From assembly GCA_020073525.1 (NCBI GenBank), contig JAIQFA010000028.1, forward strand, positions 1-54,936: a stretch of 54,936 nucleotides of DNA, in the 5' to 3' direction. Shown here piece after piece: positions 1-9,758 of the stretch. Under the pieces are notes generated by a model, which worked only from the letters and a program-made list of their open reading frames with translations, made no database searches and was not told where the DNA came from. Positions within the stretch are counted from its first letter, which is position 1. Each line of letters starts with the position of its first letter. The position numbers were made by a program, and so were the translations under genes. The stretch comes from Terriglobia bacterium (lineage in GTDB: Bacteria; Acidobacteriota; Terriglobia; Terriglobales; Acidobacteriaceae).

Positions 1-1043
1 GCATTCAAGTAAACCGTACCCACACCGTGGTGGCTGGGACGTTGCTCGTAGATGTCCCGGGCGGCGTCCAGGTGTTCCAATGCCTCGCGCCGAAGCTGCG
101 TCAGCCGGCTGCGATAGTCTTGCTGGTGCAAATCACGCTTGGCCGGGCTCGCATTGCCTTCACCGCCAGCCGATGTCTTCCTTCGCCGCTGCGCGTCACG
201 GTCGATTCTCTTCTGCAACTGCAGCGCAATCCCGCGCTTGGCCAGCGCCATATTGGCCAGCGATCGCGCCAGGTTCGGATGCCGTGGATCCCGCTTACCA
301 TAGTGCTGGATGGCTCGTTCGAAAAATTCGATGGCCTTGTCGAAACGTCCCTCGCGGCGCGCCATGCGCCCGTAGAAGGATTGAATATTCCCCAGCGTCA
401 CGTGGTCGTCGGTCTCGCGCAGCACGCTTTCGGCCGCCTGCGAGATGCGCACCGCTTCTTTCCATTTGCCCTGCTGAAACAATATCCAGCTTTCGAGCAC
501 CTGCATCACCGCTGCCATTCGCCGATGCTTCAGTGCAAGCGCCAGGTCTCTCCCTTTGGCGGTATAAATCAAGGCTTCGCCGTACTCGCCCCTTCGACGC
601 AGACAGCGTCCTTTCCAGAAATAGACGATGGCCAGTAGAAACCGGTCGTCTAACTCTTTCTCCAGGCTCAGGACAAAGTCGAAATGGCCAATCGCCGTTT
701 CCATCGCCTCTTCCACCATCGCCGCCATGCCCTCGGCCATGCGCAGGCAGAGGTAGTCGCCGATCGAGAGCCTCGATCGTGATCCTGTCTTCCAATGTTC
801 GAATCGTTTTAGCAGATGTCGGAGTGGAGGCCCGTTGAATCCGATATCCGTCCAGATCGCAATTTGGGCCAGGAGGCGAGCGGCATTTTCCTGGGAGGGG
901 TCAAGTTTGGCGATCAGGTCTTTGTGCGATTGAAGACAGGCAATGCCGCGCTCGATTTCACGCGCGGCAACATGTTCCCGCAACTCGGAGAGGAAGTCTG
1001 CGTCCACCGGCAGGTTGGCGGGAGTACCCCTGCTTGCGCCCAT
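1..1043 (-). CDS. TPR-repeat protein, 3' end beyond the window
   Basis: Read directly from the minus strand: an uninterrupted frame of 347 codons from ATG at 1043 that runs off the left edge, so its stop is not seen. The protein has no signal peptide and no membrane segment and is mostly amphipathic helix. Several segments have tetratricopeptide-repeat spacing, for example GRCLRRRGEYGEALIY, GRMARREGRFDKAIEFFERA and EALEHLDAARDIYE, so a protein-protein interaction scaffold is likely. The start lies 11 nt after the aceB stop on the same strand, which suggests co-transcription with malate synthase. No catalytic domain is visible in the part present, and I cannot assign a specific role. Confidence 0.8.
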   Translation of the reverse strand, partial: MGASRGTPANLPVDADFLSELREHVAAREIERGIACLQSHKDLIAKLDPSQENAARLLAQIAIWTDIGFNGPPLRHLLKRFEHWKTGSRSRLSIGDYLCLRMAEGMAAMVEEAMETAIGHFDFVLSLEKELDDRFLLAIVYFWKGRCLRRRGEYGEALIYTAKGRDLALALKHRRMAAVMQVLESWILFQQGKWKEAVRISQAAESVLRETDDHVTLGNIQSFYGRMARREGRFDKAIEFFERAIQHYGKRDPRHPNLARSLANMALAKRGIALQLQKRIDRDAQRRRKTSAGGEGNASPAKRDLHQQDYRSRLTQLRREALEHLDAARDIYEQRPSHHGVGTVYLN

Positions 1044-1054
1044 CAATCAACGTT

Positions 1055-2659
1055 CTAGTCCAATAATTCGTAACTGGCAAGCGTCAGAAACTCTGCAAAC
1101 TCGCGGTTGGTCGTCAGCTCTTCGAGGACCCGGGCCGCTTGCTGCAGCTTTTCGTCGTCACTATTGCCTGACATGCCGCCCAGTTCCTCCGCCCGCTGGT
1201 GGATGATCTCCTTCACCATGTCTTCCGTCACCATGCGGCCATCTTTAAGACGAGCGCCGTGCCTGACCCATTGCCACACCTGCGCACGACAAATCTCCGC
1301 GGTCGCCGCATCTTCCATCAAGTTGTAAATCGGGACACACCCCGATCCCTTCAGCCACGAATGCAGGTACTGCAATCCCACGTCGATGTTCCAACGCAAG
1401 CCTGCCTCAGTGATGTCGCCCTCCGGAACGGCAAGCAGATCTTGCGCTTGCACGGGACGGTTCGTGCGCACCTTGGAAATCTGATTCGGTTCCGGCATGT
1501 ACGTGTCGAAAATTTCTTTTGCCACCGGAACGAGCCCGGGATGCGCCACCCATGTCCCGTCATGCCCAGCCTTCACTTCGCGAAGTTTGTCGCGGCGCAC
1601 TTTCTCCAGGGCCTGTTCGTTGGCAGCCGCGTCATTGCGAATCGGAATCTGTGCTGCCATTCCGCCCATCGCGTGGATGCCGCGCCGGTGGCAGGTTTGA
1701 ATCAGCAACTCCACGTATGAACTGAGGAACTGCACTTCCATCGTGACCAGCGACCGGTCGGGCATCACGAATTCACGATGTGCGCGAAATTTCTTGATGA
1801 AACTGAAAATGTAGTCCCAGCGCCCGCAGTTCAGCCCCGCGGAATGGTCGCGCAATTCGTAGAGGATCTCGTCCATTTCGAATGCCGCCAAGATGGTTTC
1901 GATCAACACGGTAGCGCGAATCGATCCCCGCGGAATGCCCAGTTCGTCCTGCGCAAAACAGAACACGTCGTTCCACAGCCGGGCCTCGAGGTGACTCTCC
2001 ATCTTCGGCAGGTAGAAATAAGGACCCGTGCCATTGCTCAGCAAGGCCGCAGCGTTGTGAAAAAAGTACAGGCCAAAATCAAACAGCGACGCCGAGATTG
2101 GCTCCCCTTCCACCAGGAAGTGCCGTTCCTCCAGGTGCCACCCGCGCGGCCGTACCAGAAGCGTTGCCAGCTTCGGTCCCAGCTGATACTGCTTTCCCTC
2201 AGGACTCTCGTAGCGAATCGTGCCGCGAATCGCGTCCCGCAGATTTTGCTGGCCCTCAATGTTGTTGGTCCACGTCGGAGAATTCGAATCCTCGAAATCG
2301 GCCATGAACACGCTGGCCCCCGAGTTCAGAGCATTGATGATCATCTTGCGATCAACCGGACCGGTAATCTCCACCCGGCGATCCAACAAATCCTTGGGAA
2401 TCGGCGCCACCTTCCAGTCGCCCTGCCGGATTGCAGCCGTTTCCGGCAAAAAGTCCGGGAAGTTGCCGTGATCGATTTCCTCTTGCACACGTGCCCGCCG
2501 CGCCAGCAGTTCCTGCCGCCGGGGCTCGAACCGAGTCGCAAGTTTCAATAGGAATGCACGGGCTTCGGGGGTAAGAATGGTGCTCTCGATCTGGTTTGTA
2601 GGCTGGTTCGGGTTCTGGCTCTCAGCTGCATCGTTCTGAAGAAAAGTCATGGCGTTCAT
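1055..2659 (-). CDS. aceB: Malate synthase A
   Basis: 534 aa, the usual length for the cytoplasmic A-type malate synthase, which condenses glyoxylate with acetyl-CoA to give malate in the glyoxylate bypass. The family segments are all recognisable: [12 protein letters not shown], the [11 protein letters not shown] block that carries the active-site Arg, the metal-binding [17 protein letters not shown] region, and near the C-terminus [11 protein letters not shown] with the catalytic Asp. The start at 2659 begins [10 protein letters not shown]; a second in-frame Met follows three codons later. It is divergent from the isocitrate lyase gene across about 160 nt, and a TPR gene follows closely downstream. 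The pairing supports growth on acetate or fatty acids. Confidence 0.97.
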   Translation of the reverse strand: MNAMTFLQNDAAESQNPNQPTNQIESTILTPEARAFLLKLATRFEPRRQELLARRARVQEEIDHGNFPDFLPETAAIRQGDWKVAPIPKDLLDRRVEITGPVDRKMIINALNSGASVFMADFEDSNSPTWTNNIEGQQNLRDAIRGTIRYESPEGKQYQLGPKLATLLVRPRGWHLEERHFLVEGEPISASLFDFGLYFFHNAAALLSNGTGPYFYLPKMESHLEARLWNDVFCFAQDELGIPRGSIRATVLIETILAAFEMDEILYELRDHSAGLNCGRWDYIFSFIKKFRAHREFVMPDRSLVTMEVQFLSSYVELLIQTCHRRGIHAMGGMAAQIPIRNDAAANEQALEKVRRDKLREVKAGHDGTWVAHPGLVPVAKEIFDTYMPEPNQISKVRTNRPVQAQDLLAVPEGDITEAGLRWNIDVGLQYLHSWLKGSGCVPIYNLMEDAATAEICRAQVWQWVRHGARLKDGRMVTEDMVKEIIHQRAEELGGMSGNSDDEKLQQAARVLEELTTNREFAEFLTLASYELLD

Positions 2660-2698
2660 AAGTCAACATCATAGTCATCCGTCGGCGCAAGTCCCGCG

Positions 2699-2721
2699 CA
2701 CTAGGTCAATTCGGACTAGTG
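2699..2721. promoter_or_regulatory. Inverted repeat in the aceB-aceA divergent promoter region
   Basis: CACTAG and CTAGTG arms of 6 bp are separated by 11 nt, midway between the divergent malate synthase and isocitrate lyase genes. The position suits an operator shared by both genes. The arms are short, so chance is possible. No regulator gene is adjacent. Confidence 0.3.
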
Positions 2722-2817
2722 GGTCCGGGCGGACAGCGCGGATTGTTTAGCAGGTGCAATCCGGAGTCTACTGCTCCTGGACGCAAAAACTGTTTGGAGC
2801 GAAGGACAGGATTACCC

Positions 2818-5184
2818 ATGGAGACGGAAGTGTTAATCAGCGCTGAGAGCCAGGAAACAACGATGACGATGTTCGACCAGCAAGTCGCGGCGGCGAGGGA
2901 CTGGTTCGCGAGCCCCCGATTCGACGGGATCGTTCGTCTCTACTCCCCGCGCCAGGTAGCCGAGCAGCAGGGCACCCTCTCCGACGACTACACCGTGGCG
3001 CGACAGGCAGCTGAGGGATTCTACGCACGGCTGCGCGAACTCTTCGAACAACGCCGGCAGATCACCACCTTCGGACCCTATTCGCCAGGCCAGGCAGTGA
3101 TGATGAAGCGCATTGGGATGGAAGGCATTTATCTCGGCGGCTGGGCGACGTCCGCCAAGGGATCTCAGGCAGAAGATCCGGGGCCGGACTTGGCGAGCTA
3201 TCCGCTCGGCCAGGTGCCAGACGAAGCCGCTGGACTGGTGCGGGCACTTCTCACCGCCGACAAGAACCAACACTTCGCGCGCATGCGAATGAGCGAAGAA
3301 CAGCGTAAGGCGACACCCGTCATCGATTATCGTCCTTTCATCATCGCCGACGCCGACACCGGTCACGGTGGGGACGCGCATGTCCGCAATCTGGTCCGCC
3401 GCTTTGTCGAAGTCGGGATACCGGGCTACCACATCGAAGATCAGAAGCCGGGCGCGAAGAAGTGCGGACATCAGGGCGGTAAGGTGCTGGTGGCCGAAGA
3501 CGAGCAGATCAAACGCCTCAACGCTGCCCGCCTGCAGCTCGACATCATGCGGGTCCCGGGCATCATCGTTGCCCGAACCGATGCCGAATCCGCGACGTTC
3601 CTAGAGAATCGGACCGACGAGCGCGACCAGCCCTTCATCCTCGGCGCCACCAACATCGATCTGCCCAGCTACAAGGCCGGCTATCTAGCCATCTTGCGGA
3701 AACTCTACGAACTGGGCGTCGAAGAGGTTCGCGGTCACCTGCTTTTTGCCATGTCAGAAGCCGAGTACGCAGCGGCCTTCGCTTGGCTGGAACGGGCTGG
3801 GCTCATGCCGATGATCGCGAAGAGTGCTCCGGCTCTGAAGAATCTGCCGACCAGTGAATTCGAGGCAGCACTCGACAAGATCGACACTCGCTATGTGGAA
3901 ACCTGGCAGACGGAAGCGGGGATGAAGACCTACGGTCTCGCGGTTGCCGAAGTACTGGAGTTTCGCACGGCCGAGGGCGAGCGTTTCGACATGACTGTCG
4001 AGGAATGGCTTTCGTTCTCGAAACAGGCTTCTTTCTACGAGGCACGCGAGCGGGCGAAGTCGATGGGCATCCAGATCATCTGGGATTGCGAACTGCCTAA
4101 GACGCCCGAGGGCTTCTATCAGATCCAAGGCGGGATTGATTACGCCATCGCCAAGTCGCTGGCTGTGGCGCCCTTCGCCGACGTGCTGTGGATGGAGACC
4201 AAGACGGCGGATCTCGAGGATGCCGAGAAGTTCGCACGCGCAATCCACGCACACTATCCCGACAAGATGCTGGCCTACAACCTCTCGCCGTCGTTCAACT
4301 GGGACACCACGGGCATGAGCGACGCGGAGATGAAGCGGTTCCCCGAGGAACTCGGGAAACTCGGCTTTGTCTTCAACTTCATCACCTACGGTGGCCACCA
4401 GATTGACGGCTTGGCTGCCGAGGAGTTCGCGACCGCACTGAAGCAGGACGGGATGCTGGCGCTGGCACGTTTGCAGCGCAAGTTCAGGCTGCTGGAGTCG
4501 CCATATCGGACGCCACAGACCCTGGTCGGAGGGCCCCGGCTGGATGCCGCATTGATGGCTTCGTCGGGACGCACCGCCGCGACCAAGGCAATGGGCAAGG
4601 GATCGACTCAGTTTCAGCACCTGGTTCAGACCGAGGTACCGACCAAACTGCTGGAGGAGTGGCTCGCAGAATGGAGCAAGCACAACGACTCTCCGGCAAA
4701 ACTTCGCGTCCAGCTACGTCCCCACACTGCCGGTTCGGAGTTGTTGGAGCTGAGTGTGCTGAACCAATCCAGCGGAGAGAAGCTCGCCAACGTGGTCTTC
4801 GCCTACATCCAGGATCGTCGCGGGCGCAGCATCCTCTCGATTCGCGACCAGAACACTCTCGCGCCGGTACGCAAGAAGCGACTCATGACGGTCGCCCAAC
4901 TGTTCCTGATCCACCGCTACAACGCCAGCTCGGTGCACTACGTCACCCCGACCGAGGACAACGAGTTCCAGACCCAAAGGATGAAGAGCGTAGGGATCTT
5001 CTCGGATGTGCATACCGAGATTGGCCAAATCATCGTCGCGCAAGTCAACAAAGAACGCGTCGCCGAACTGCTCAATCCTGACCGGGTACTTCTCTTGGAC
5101 ATCATCCGTAAGACGTCGCCGACAGACCCGTCGGTGACCGCTAGCTGGGAGGAATCCGACGAACTGATGCCGTCGGGAGACTAG
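2818..5184 (+). CDS. aceA: Isocitrate lyase, long ICL2 type with C-terminal regulatory domain
   Basis: Cleaves isocitrate to succinate and glyoxylate, the first step of the glyoxylate bypass. At 788 aa from this start it is far longer than common ICL (about 430-540 aa) and collinear with the long ICL2 of mycobacteria. Visible motifs are [32 protein letters not shown], the catalytic KKCGH loop (Cys about residue 216), [16 protein letters not shown] and [13 protein letters not shown]. The region after about residue 625 ([17 protein letters not shown] to the end) matches the extra C-terminal domain of ICL2, which in Mycobacterium tuberculosis binds acetyl-CoA and activates the enzyme. ATG 2818 has a loose GGACAGG upstream. 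ATG 2863 (773 aa, preceded by AGGAAA) is an equally good start, and a GTG at 2719 is less likely. Divergent from aceB. Confidence 0.93.
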   Translation: METEVLISAESQETTMTMFDQQVAAARDWFASPRFDGIVRLYSPRQVAEQQGTLSDDYTVARQAAEGFYARLRELFEQRRQITTFGPYSPGQAVMMKRIGMEGIYLGGWATSAKGSQAEDPGPDLASYPLGQVPDEAAGLVRALLTADKNQHFARMRMSEEQRKATPVIDYRPFIIADADTGHGGDAHVRNLVRRFVEVGIPGYHIEDQKPGAKKCGHQGGKVLVAEDEQIKRLNAARLQLDIMRVPGIIVARTDAESATFLENRTDERDQPFILGATNIDLPSYKAGYLAILRKLYELGVEEVRGHLLFAMSEAEYAAAFAWLERAGLMPMIAKSAPALKNLPTSEFEAALDKIDTRYVETWQTEAGMKTYGLAVAEVLEFRTAEGERFDMTVEEWLSFSKQASFYEARERAKSMGIQIIWDCELPKTPEGFYQIQGGIDYAIAKSLAVAPFADVLWMETKTADLEDAEKFARAIHAHYPDKMLAYNLSPSFNWDTTGMSDAEMKRFPEELGKLGFVFNFITYGGHQIDGLAAEEFATALKQDGMLALARLQRKFRLLESPYRTPQTLVGGPRLDAALMASSGRTAATKAMGKGSTQFQHLVQTEVPTKLLEEWLAEWSKHNDSPAKLRVQLRPHTAGSELLELSVLNQSSGEKLANVVFAYIQDRRGRSILSIRDQNTLAPVRKKRLMTVAQLFLIHRYNASSVHYVTPTEDNEFQTQRMKSVGIFSDVHTEIGQIIVAQVNKERVAELLNPDRVLLLDIIRKTSPTDPSVTASWEESDELMPSGD

Positions 5185-5210
5185 GTCGAACGAAAAAGTA
5201 GGACTCACGG

Positions 5211-5303
5211 CGCGTCAGCAGCGAAGCGGCGGAACAGGAAAGCCCGGCACGTAAGTGCCGGTCAGTCTACGTGAGAAAACCCGAGTCCCGCAAGGGACGG
5301 CAC
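5211..5303. repeat. Family A three-hairpin intergenic repeat, copy 1
   Basis: About 90 nt holding GCGAAGCGGCGGAA, then a GCCCGGCAC / GTGCCGG hairpin, then GTCCC-gcaa-GGGAC. The same order of elements recurs at 13109-13195 and 27390-27475. It lies just after the isocitrate lyase stop. The first hairpin is degenerate in this copy. Confidence 0.75.
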
Positions 5304-5320
5304 TAGGCCCGGCGAACGAT

Positions 5321-5524
5321 TCACGCCGGTTGAGCCGTTTTAGCTCGTCCGCGTTTGTCTTCGCGAAGTTGCGCCGCCGTAAAACTGGACCCGCACGTTC
5401 CGCATCTCCAGCTGGTAAATGAGCTGCTCATGAAGCTGGGCCCGTCATTAGTAGCCTGGGTTTGGCTCGCGCGTACCGCCAGAACCAGCTCACCACCACA
5501 TTCCGAACATTTGCGTTTTTGCAT
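5321..5524 (-). CDS. Small zinc-ribbon protein
   Basis: 67 aa from ATG 5524, with GGAGG only about 3 nt upstream; a TTG at 5542 gives 73 aa. Two knuckles, CSECGG near the N-terminus and CGTCGSSF in the middle, form a CxxC...CxxC zinc-ribbon pattern. The C-terminus is basic (LREDKRGRAKTAQPA). Similar small ribbons are often nucleic-acid or protein binding, but nothing here fixes a target. Both neighbours are on the opposite strand. Confidence 0.5.
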   Translation of the reverse strand: MQKRKCSECGGELVLAVRASQTQATNDGPSFMSSSFTSWRCGTCGSSFTAAQLREDKRGRAKTAQPA

Positions 5525-5840
5525 AGCCTCCGCCAACGCCAAGCGCTGCGTCCCCTGATCTTTCTACTATGTCACAGATATCCAAACCCAGACGGTCAAT
5601 CTTGACCGCGCCACGCTTATGAAATCGTGGAAATGTGTCCTAGCCCCAGGCCCACCGTATTGACCGGCAATAGAACATCTGGTGGACTAGAAAACTGCGG
5701 CAACGGCTCCCCAAAACGCGGCATCGTATGCGCGGGAGACATTCGCCGCTCAATTAACACCAATGCAAACCTGTGGCATCAATAGCCCTACGAACTCATC
5801 CTCGTCGCACGCCGGTGCCGGACGCTGGCACGCATGGGCC

Positions 5841-7172
5841 ATGCGTACCGTGGTCCTTTTTCTTGTCGTCCTGATGTGCGGCAGCAGTTCACTCGCCTAC
5901 TCGGTTTTGACCCACGAAGAAATCGTCGACCTGCTCTGGCTAGACGAGATCCGCCCGCTCTTGCTCAAGAAATACCCCGGCCTCACGGAAGATAAGATCA
6001 AAGAGGCGCACGCCTATGCCTACGGAGGCGCCGTCATCCAGGATCTCGGCTATTACCCCTTTGGCAGCGGGGAATTCAGCCAGTTGGCTCATTACGTTCG
6101 CAGCGGAGACTTCGTTCTCGAGCTGCTGCGCGAAAGTGCCGATGTCAATGAGTATGCCTTCGCTCTCGGAGCCCTCGCCCACTACTCCTCGGATATTACC
6201 GGCCACCCCACCATAAACCGGGCGGTGGCCATCGAATATCCCAAGTTGAGAAAGAAGTACGGCAAGTCAGTGACCTACGCGCAAAACAAAACCGCCCACC
6301 TGAAAACCGAGTTTGGCTTCGATATGGTGCAGGTGGCGAAACAGCGTTACGCTTCGCAGCAGTACCATGATTTCATCGGCTTCAAAGTGTCAAAGCCCCT
6401 GCTGGAACGGGCCTTCCCCGCGGTCTACGGGTTGCCTCTAAAAGATGTGGTGGCTCACGAGGATCTTGCCATCGGCTCCTACCGTTGGTCCATCAGCCGC
6501 CTGATCCCGGAAATGACCCAGGTCGCACTCCAGACCCACAAGAAAGAGATGATCCGCGAGCAGCCCGACTTCGCGAAGAAGAAATTCCTCTACCGTTTGA
6601 AGCGCTCCGAATACGAAAAAGAGTGGGGGAAGGACTACACCAATCCCGGAGTCGGTGCCCGCATTCTCGGGTTTTTTTTCCGCTTCATTCCGAAAGTCGG
6701 CCCCTTCAAGGGCCTCGGCTTCAACAACCCCACCCCGCAGACCGAGGACATGTATTTCAAGAGCATCAATGCAACCGTTGATCAATACCGAACCTTCCTC
6801 CGCGGGGAGCGCACCGACTCCCTCCAGCTCGCCAATTGTGATTTTGACAGTGGGCAGCCCACCAAGGCCGCGGAATACTCGCTGACCGACGACACTTACG
6901 CCAAGCTGCTGGGGCAGCTGTCAGACAGGAAGTTCGATCAGACGACTCCGGAACTGCGCGACAACATTCTGGAGTTCTACTCCGATCTCTCGGCGTCAAT
7001 CCATACCAAAAGTGACCCGGATGATTGGAAGAAGGTGCTGGCGGAACTGGACCAGCTAAAGACGGCGACCCCATCTCCGACGGAGACTGATAGCCTTCAC
7101 CATGATCTTTCTTTAAGAGAGCACACGGGTACGTGCGCATCTCTACCCACCGTCGAAACGACTAGGCGCTAA
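5841..7172 (+). CDS. Secreted zinc-dependent phospholipase C-like protein
   Basis: 443 aa from ATG 5841. The N-terminus RTVVLFLVVLMCGSSSLAYS is a clear signal peptide; an in-frame ATG at 5763 would add 26 residues. Metal-ligand-like segments follow the zinc-dependent phospholipase C order: LTHEEIVDLLW, AYAYGGAVIQDLGYYPFG, FSQLAHYVRSGDF, then GALAHYSSDITGHPTI. The second half, with many charged residues, shows no motif I recognise. It probably acts outside the cytoplasm on phospholipids or other phosphodiesters, but the substrate is an inference. Its last 11 nt overlap the end of the convergent small gene at 7162. Confidence 0.8.
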   Translation: MRTVVLFLVVLMCGSSSLAYSVLTHEEIVDLLWLDEIRPLLLKKYPGLTEDKIKEAHAYAYGGAVIQDLGYYPFGSGEFSQLAHYVRSGDFVLELLRESADVNEYAFALGALAHYSSDITGHPTINRAVAIEYPKLRKKYGKSVTYAQNKTAHLKTEFGFDMVQVAKQRYASQQYHDFIGFKVSKPLLERAFPAVYGLPLKDVVAHEDLAIGSYRWSISRLIPEMTQVALQTHKKEMIREQPDFAKKKFLYRLKRSEYEKEWGKDYTNPGVGARILGFFFRFIPKVGPFKGLGFNNPTPQTEDMYFKSINATVDQYRTFLRGERTDSLQLANCDFDSGQPTKAAEYSLTDDTYAKLLGQLSDRKFDQTTPELRDNILEFYSDLSASIHTKSDPDDWKKVLAELDQLKTATPSPTETDSLHHDLSLREHTGTCASLPTVETTRR

Positions 7173-7371
7173 CCCGCACGGAGACCAGCTCCGGGGTGCA
7201 GTGGGAGTTTTGCATCAATTTGACCGCGTCTTCCGCTGTAAACCTGCCCATCACCAGGGCCAGCTTGCGGTTCGTGGTCGTCTGGATGGGAAGCCGATCA
7301 ACCCGCAGCACATACTGAGGCGCATGCGCACCGCCGCGGTTTACCTTCACGACAAATTTGATATTCTTCAT
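7162..7371 (-). CDS. Small conserved-looking hypothetical protein
   Basis: 69 aa from ATG 7371, preceded by GGAAGGAACC, a good ribosome-binding site. Upstream in-frame codons to 7413 are unlikely to be used. The sequence (MKNIKFVVKVNRGGAHAPQY... with basic and hydrophobic alternation, then FTAEDAVKLMQNSH) suggests a small alpha-beta fold. No signal peptide or metal site. It converges with the phospholipase-like gene and overlaps it by 11 nt. Function unknown. Confidence 0.6.
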   Translation of the reverse strand: MKNIKFVVKVNRGGAHAPQYVLRVDRLPIQTTTNRKLALVMGRFTAEDAVKLMQNSHCTPELVSVRVSA

Positions 7372-7712
7372 GGTTCCTTCCAGGTTCTTCGATTGTCTTA
7401 TCGCTGCCAACACTATCCGTAATCGGCTTGGGTTTGCCGTCGAAAAGATCCCCAGCGGATCAGTAGTGTCGTAACTCAGACTCCTCCGGCCAGCGTTGAG
7501 GAGACAGTCTTCAGATAGGCTAACTTAAGAGGGTCGGAAAGAGTAAGAACAGTACTTGCTCAATATTTATGCTAGGCTCGCGTGACGCTATTGTCAAGCT
7601 TTACACTACGGCCCTGCCCCACAATGTCAACGCCGAAGCTGCCCGAAAGTACTCGCCGTTGAAGATCCACTGGCAACCGGAGGCCTCGACCACGCACGCC
7701 ATTGTGGTTCGT
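7372..7712. other. Intergenic region without a recognised gene
   Basis: 341 nt between the start of the small gene at 7371 and the stop of the binding-protein gene at 7713, both on the minus strand. The 61-codon plus-strand frame at 7569 has no ribosome-binding site and no protein-like composition. The region probably holds the promoter of the 7371 gene; I could not pick a convincing -35/-10 pair. Confidence 0.5.
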
Positions 7713-9125
7713 TCACACCACCAGGAGTTCCCGGACTGCCTTCTCCACCGCTGATTTCTCGGCCTTGATCTCGGGAAGTGGTATCAGCTTTTGCTGCGTC
7801 CCGATCGAGGGATCGGTATCGTTGTTCACGATCATCAAGTCGTATTTGAACTTTTGCCCTTCAGCCCAACCTTTGAGCCGCCACCCGGGAACCCACTGCC
7901 CTCCCACCAACGATGTCTTGGCAACGTTCTTAACCGGATCGCCCTTCCATGCGATATGACCGACCACCGAGTTGTAGTCCGTGGTGCAGATTGCGTCACG
8001 AATCGCTAAGGGCGCGTCGATGTTCTTGCAGCGATTGAGAACATTCAATGCGACCTCAAATAACGCATACCGGAATCCCAATGGTTGCGTCCATTGCCGT
8101 TTGGTTGCGTCTTCGTAGGCCCCGCACAACTCGGCCGAGTTCTGTCCGGTCAGTTCGGACTTGAACGGGTGGCTGGGCGACCACCACACTTCCGTGGTCA
8201 AGCCAGCACCGGCATTCCCCAGCGTTTCCACTGCCGCAGGAAACAGAAGCGCCTTTGCGATGGTAGCGATCTTCGGTCTAAATCCCTGTTGCGCCGCTTG
8301 ACTCCAGAAGTTGGCAAACACCGGAGTTGGAAGAACGCCGGTGAGAATCTCGACATTGGCATTTTTGAATGCGCTGATTTGAGTGGAGAAGTCGGTGGTA
8401 GAGGGTAGAAACCGCCCCGGATCGACCAGCTTGAATCCCTTGGCCGGCAAAGCGTGTGGGAATCCGAAGTTCGGGTCAGAATGCGCGTGACCATCGCGGT
8501 CGTCCGTCCAGAGTCCACCCACGACCTTGTTCGTGGGAATGCTGCCCCACATGTTCGTGAACACCGCAATGACGTCTTCCAGTCCCCAGAAGAAGTGATA
8601 CGTCCAGTCGAAGCCGTTATCGACTGTGCCCCCTCGGCTGTGGAAATACACCTGCCACGGGCAATCCGTCGTGATACATGGCACCCCGCTCTTCTCACAC
8701 TGCTCGCTCACTGGGGTAACGGTGTCGCCGGTACTGGCTGCCAGAATGAGGTCGACCCGGTCGGACTTGATCAATCCCAGCGCGATCTCTGCTGCTCGAG
8801 TCGCGTCCGACTGGCTATCCTTGTCGATGATCTGAACCGGGTGATTGACGCCATTGACCGCGACTCCTGCTTTCACGAATTTGCGGATCTCGGAAAGTAC
8901 GAAGGCGTCGCCCTCACCAAACGGGGCCAGCGCGCCGGTCCGAGGACTCACAAAACCAATCTTAATGGCGCGGCCACCCGCCGAACTTGACTTACCAAAC
9001 ACTAGCCTGGGAGCGGCTGCGGCCAAGGCTGCGGCAGCCGTGGCATTCCGGAGAAACTGGCGCCGGGGGGGATCCGTAGGGCCATTTCGTAACTCTTCAC
9101 GCTCAACATCGGCAGGCTTTCTCAT
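7713..9125 (-). CDS. Tat-exported periplasmic binding protein, branched-chain amino acid type
   Basis: 470 aa. The N-terminus carries a twin-arginine signal, RRQFLRN, followed by an alanine-rich hydrophobic stretch. The mature part begins IKIGFVSPRTGALAPFG, the classic opening of type I periplasmic binding proteins of the LivJ class, followed by VQIIDKDSQSDATRAAEIA and a domain swap near VDLILAASTGDTVTPVSEQCE. The ligand is not predictable: amino acids, amides, urea and aromatics are all known for the family. No ABC permease or ATPase gene is adjacent, so it is an orphan that either uses a transporter elsewhere or acts as a sensor. Confidence 0.88.
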   Translation of the reverse strand: MRKPADVEREELRNGPTDPPRRQFLRNATAAAALAAAAPRLVFGKSSSAGGRAIKIGFVSPRTGALAPFGEGDAFVLSEIRKFVKAGVAVNGVNHPVQIIDKDSQSDATRAAEIALGLIKSDRVDLILAASTGDTVTPVSEQCEKSGVPCITTDCPWQVYFHSRGGTVDNGFDWTYHFFWGLEDVIAVFTNMWGSIPTNKVVGGLWTDDRDGHAHSDPNFGFPHALPAKGFKLVDPGRFLPSTTDFSTQISAFKNANVEILTGVLPTPVFANFWSQAAQQGFRPKIATIAKALLFPAAVETLGNAGAGLTTEVWWSPSHPFKSELTGQNSAELCGAYEDATKRQWTQPLGFRYALFEVALNVLNRCKNIDAPLAIRDAICTTDYNSVVGHIAWKGDPVKNVAKTSLVGGQWVPGWRLKGWAEGQKFKYDLMIVNNDTDPSIGTQQKLIPLPEIKAEKSAVEKAVRELLVV

Positions 9126-9321
9126 CGCACGCCCTCTGGAATCGCTGGCTCAACACGTACTAATAGCAAAGCAGTCTAGCACGGCCCAGCAGATTCTCAA
9201 CTTAGTCGAAGTTGACTTACTGGAGTCCTGATGGAGTCGATTCTCGTGCTAACTTAGCTCAGATAACCTGAGAGAGCGAGAAGAAGAACTCGTCCACATT
9301 GCTCACATCGACCGAAGGCGA

Positions 9322-9394
9322 GGTATCAGGTCTCAGGTGTCAGAAAACCCAAATGCCTTTCCTGAAACCTGAGGCCTCACACCTGAGACCTCTC
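9322..9394. repeat. Dyad intergenic repeat of the CAGGTCTCAGGTGTCAG type
   Basis: The left arm CAGGTCTCAGGTGTCAG is roughly inverted by CTCACACCTGAGACCTC about 35 nt later. A related block is at 9709-9755 and a single-arm version at 34342-34367. It lies directly before the small zinc-ribbon gene. Confidence 0.6.
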
Positions 9395-9477
9395 GAGTGA
9401 GCAATCTTGCACAGAATACCCCGCTCCCACATGTCATCTTTGAGGAAAGGGAGTACTCTCATGCAGGTGAAACACTG

Positions 9478-9681
9478 ATGCAAAGCACGCTTGATCGCAT
9501 ACGAGACCGTTTTCGCAGACGGATGGCCACGGTCGCTGCCTCTGCCTCCAGGTTGTTTGGGTCGTTTACGCCGACGCCGCGCGGTTACGCATCGTCAAGG
9601 ATGTGCCCTTTTTGTGGACTAATCACGCCGCGATCGAAATCATCTTGCCTGGAGTGCGGGAAGTCCTTAGTTCCCGTCTAG
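9478..9681 (+). CDS. Small protein with C-terminal zinc ribbon
   Basis: 67 aa from ATG 9478, preceded at 9 nt by AGGTGA; a GTG at 9397 would give 94 aa but lies inside the repeat boundary. The N-terminal half is a basic helix (LDRIRDRFRRRMATV). The C-terminus has CPFCG...CLECGKSL, a compact two-knuckle zinc ribbon. No neighbour suggests a role. Flanked on both sides by related dyad repeats. Confidence 0.55.
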   Translation: MQSTLDRIRDRFRRRMATVAASASRLFGSFTPTPRGYASSRMCPFCGLITPRSKSSCLECGKSLVPV

Positions 9682-9708
9682 TCGACCACCTAGATGGGTA
9701 TCTCGGTT

Positions 9709-9755
9709 TTCAGGAAACCGGAAATCCTTCCTGAGACCTGACACCTGAGCACCTG
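9709..9755. repeat. Dyad intergenic repeat, second copy
   Basis: Contains TTTCAGGAAACCGG and CCTGAGACCTGACACCTGAG, the same words as at 9322-9394. The two copies bracket the small zinc-ribbon gene. Confidence 0.5.
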
Positions 9756-9758
9756 CCT

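Noticed and set aside
27..838. Two long plus-strand frames (203 and 252 aa) at the left edge
   Set aside because: Both are antisense to the TPR gene; their composition is atypical and no known domain is present.
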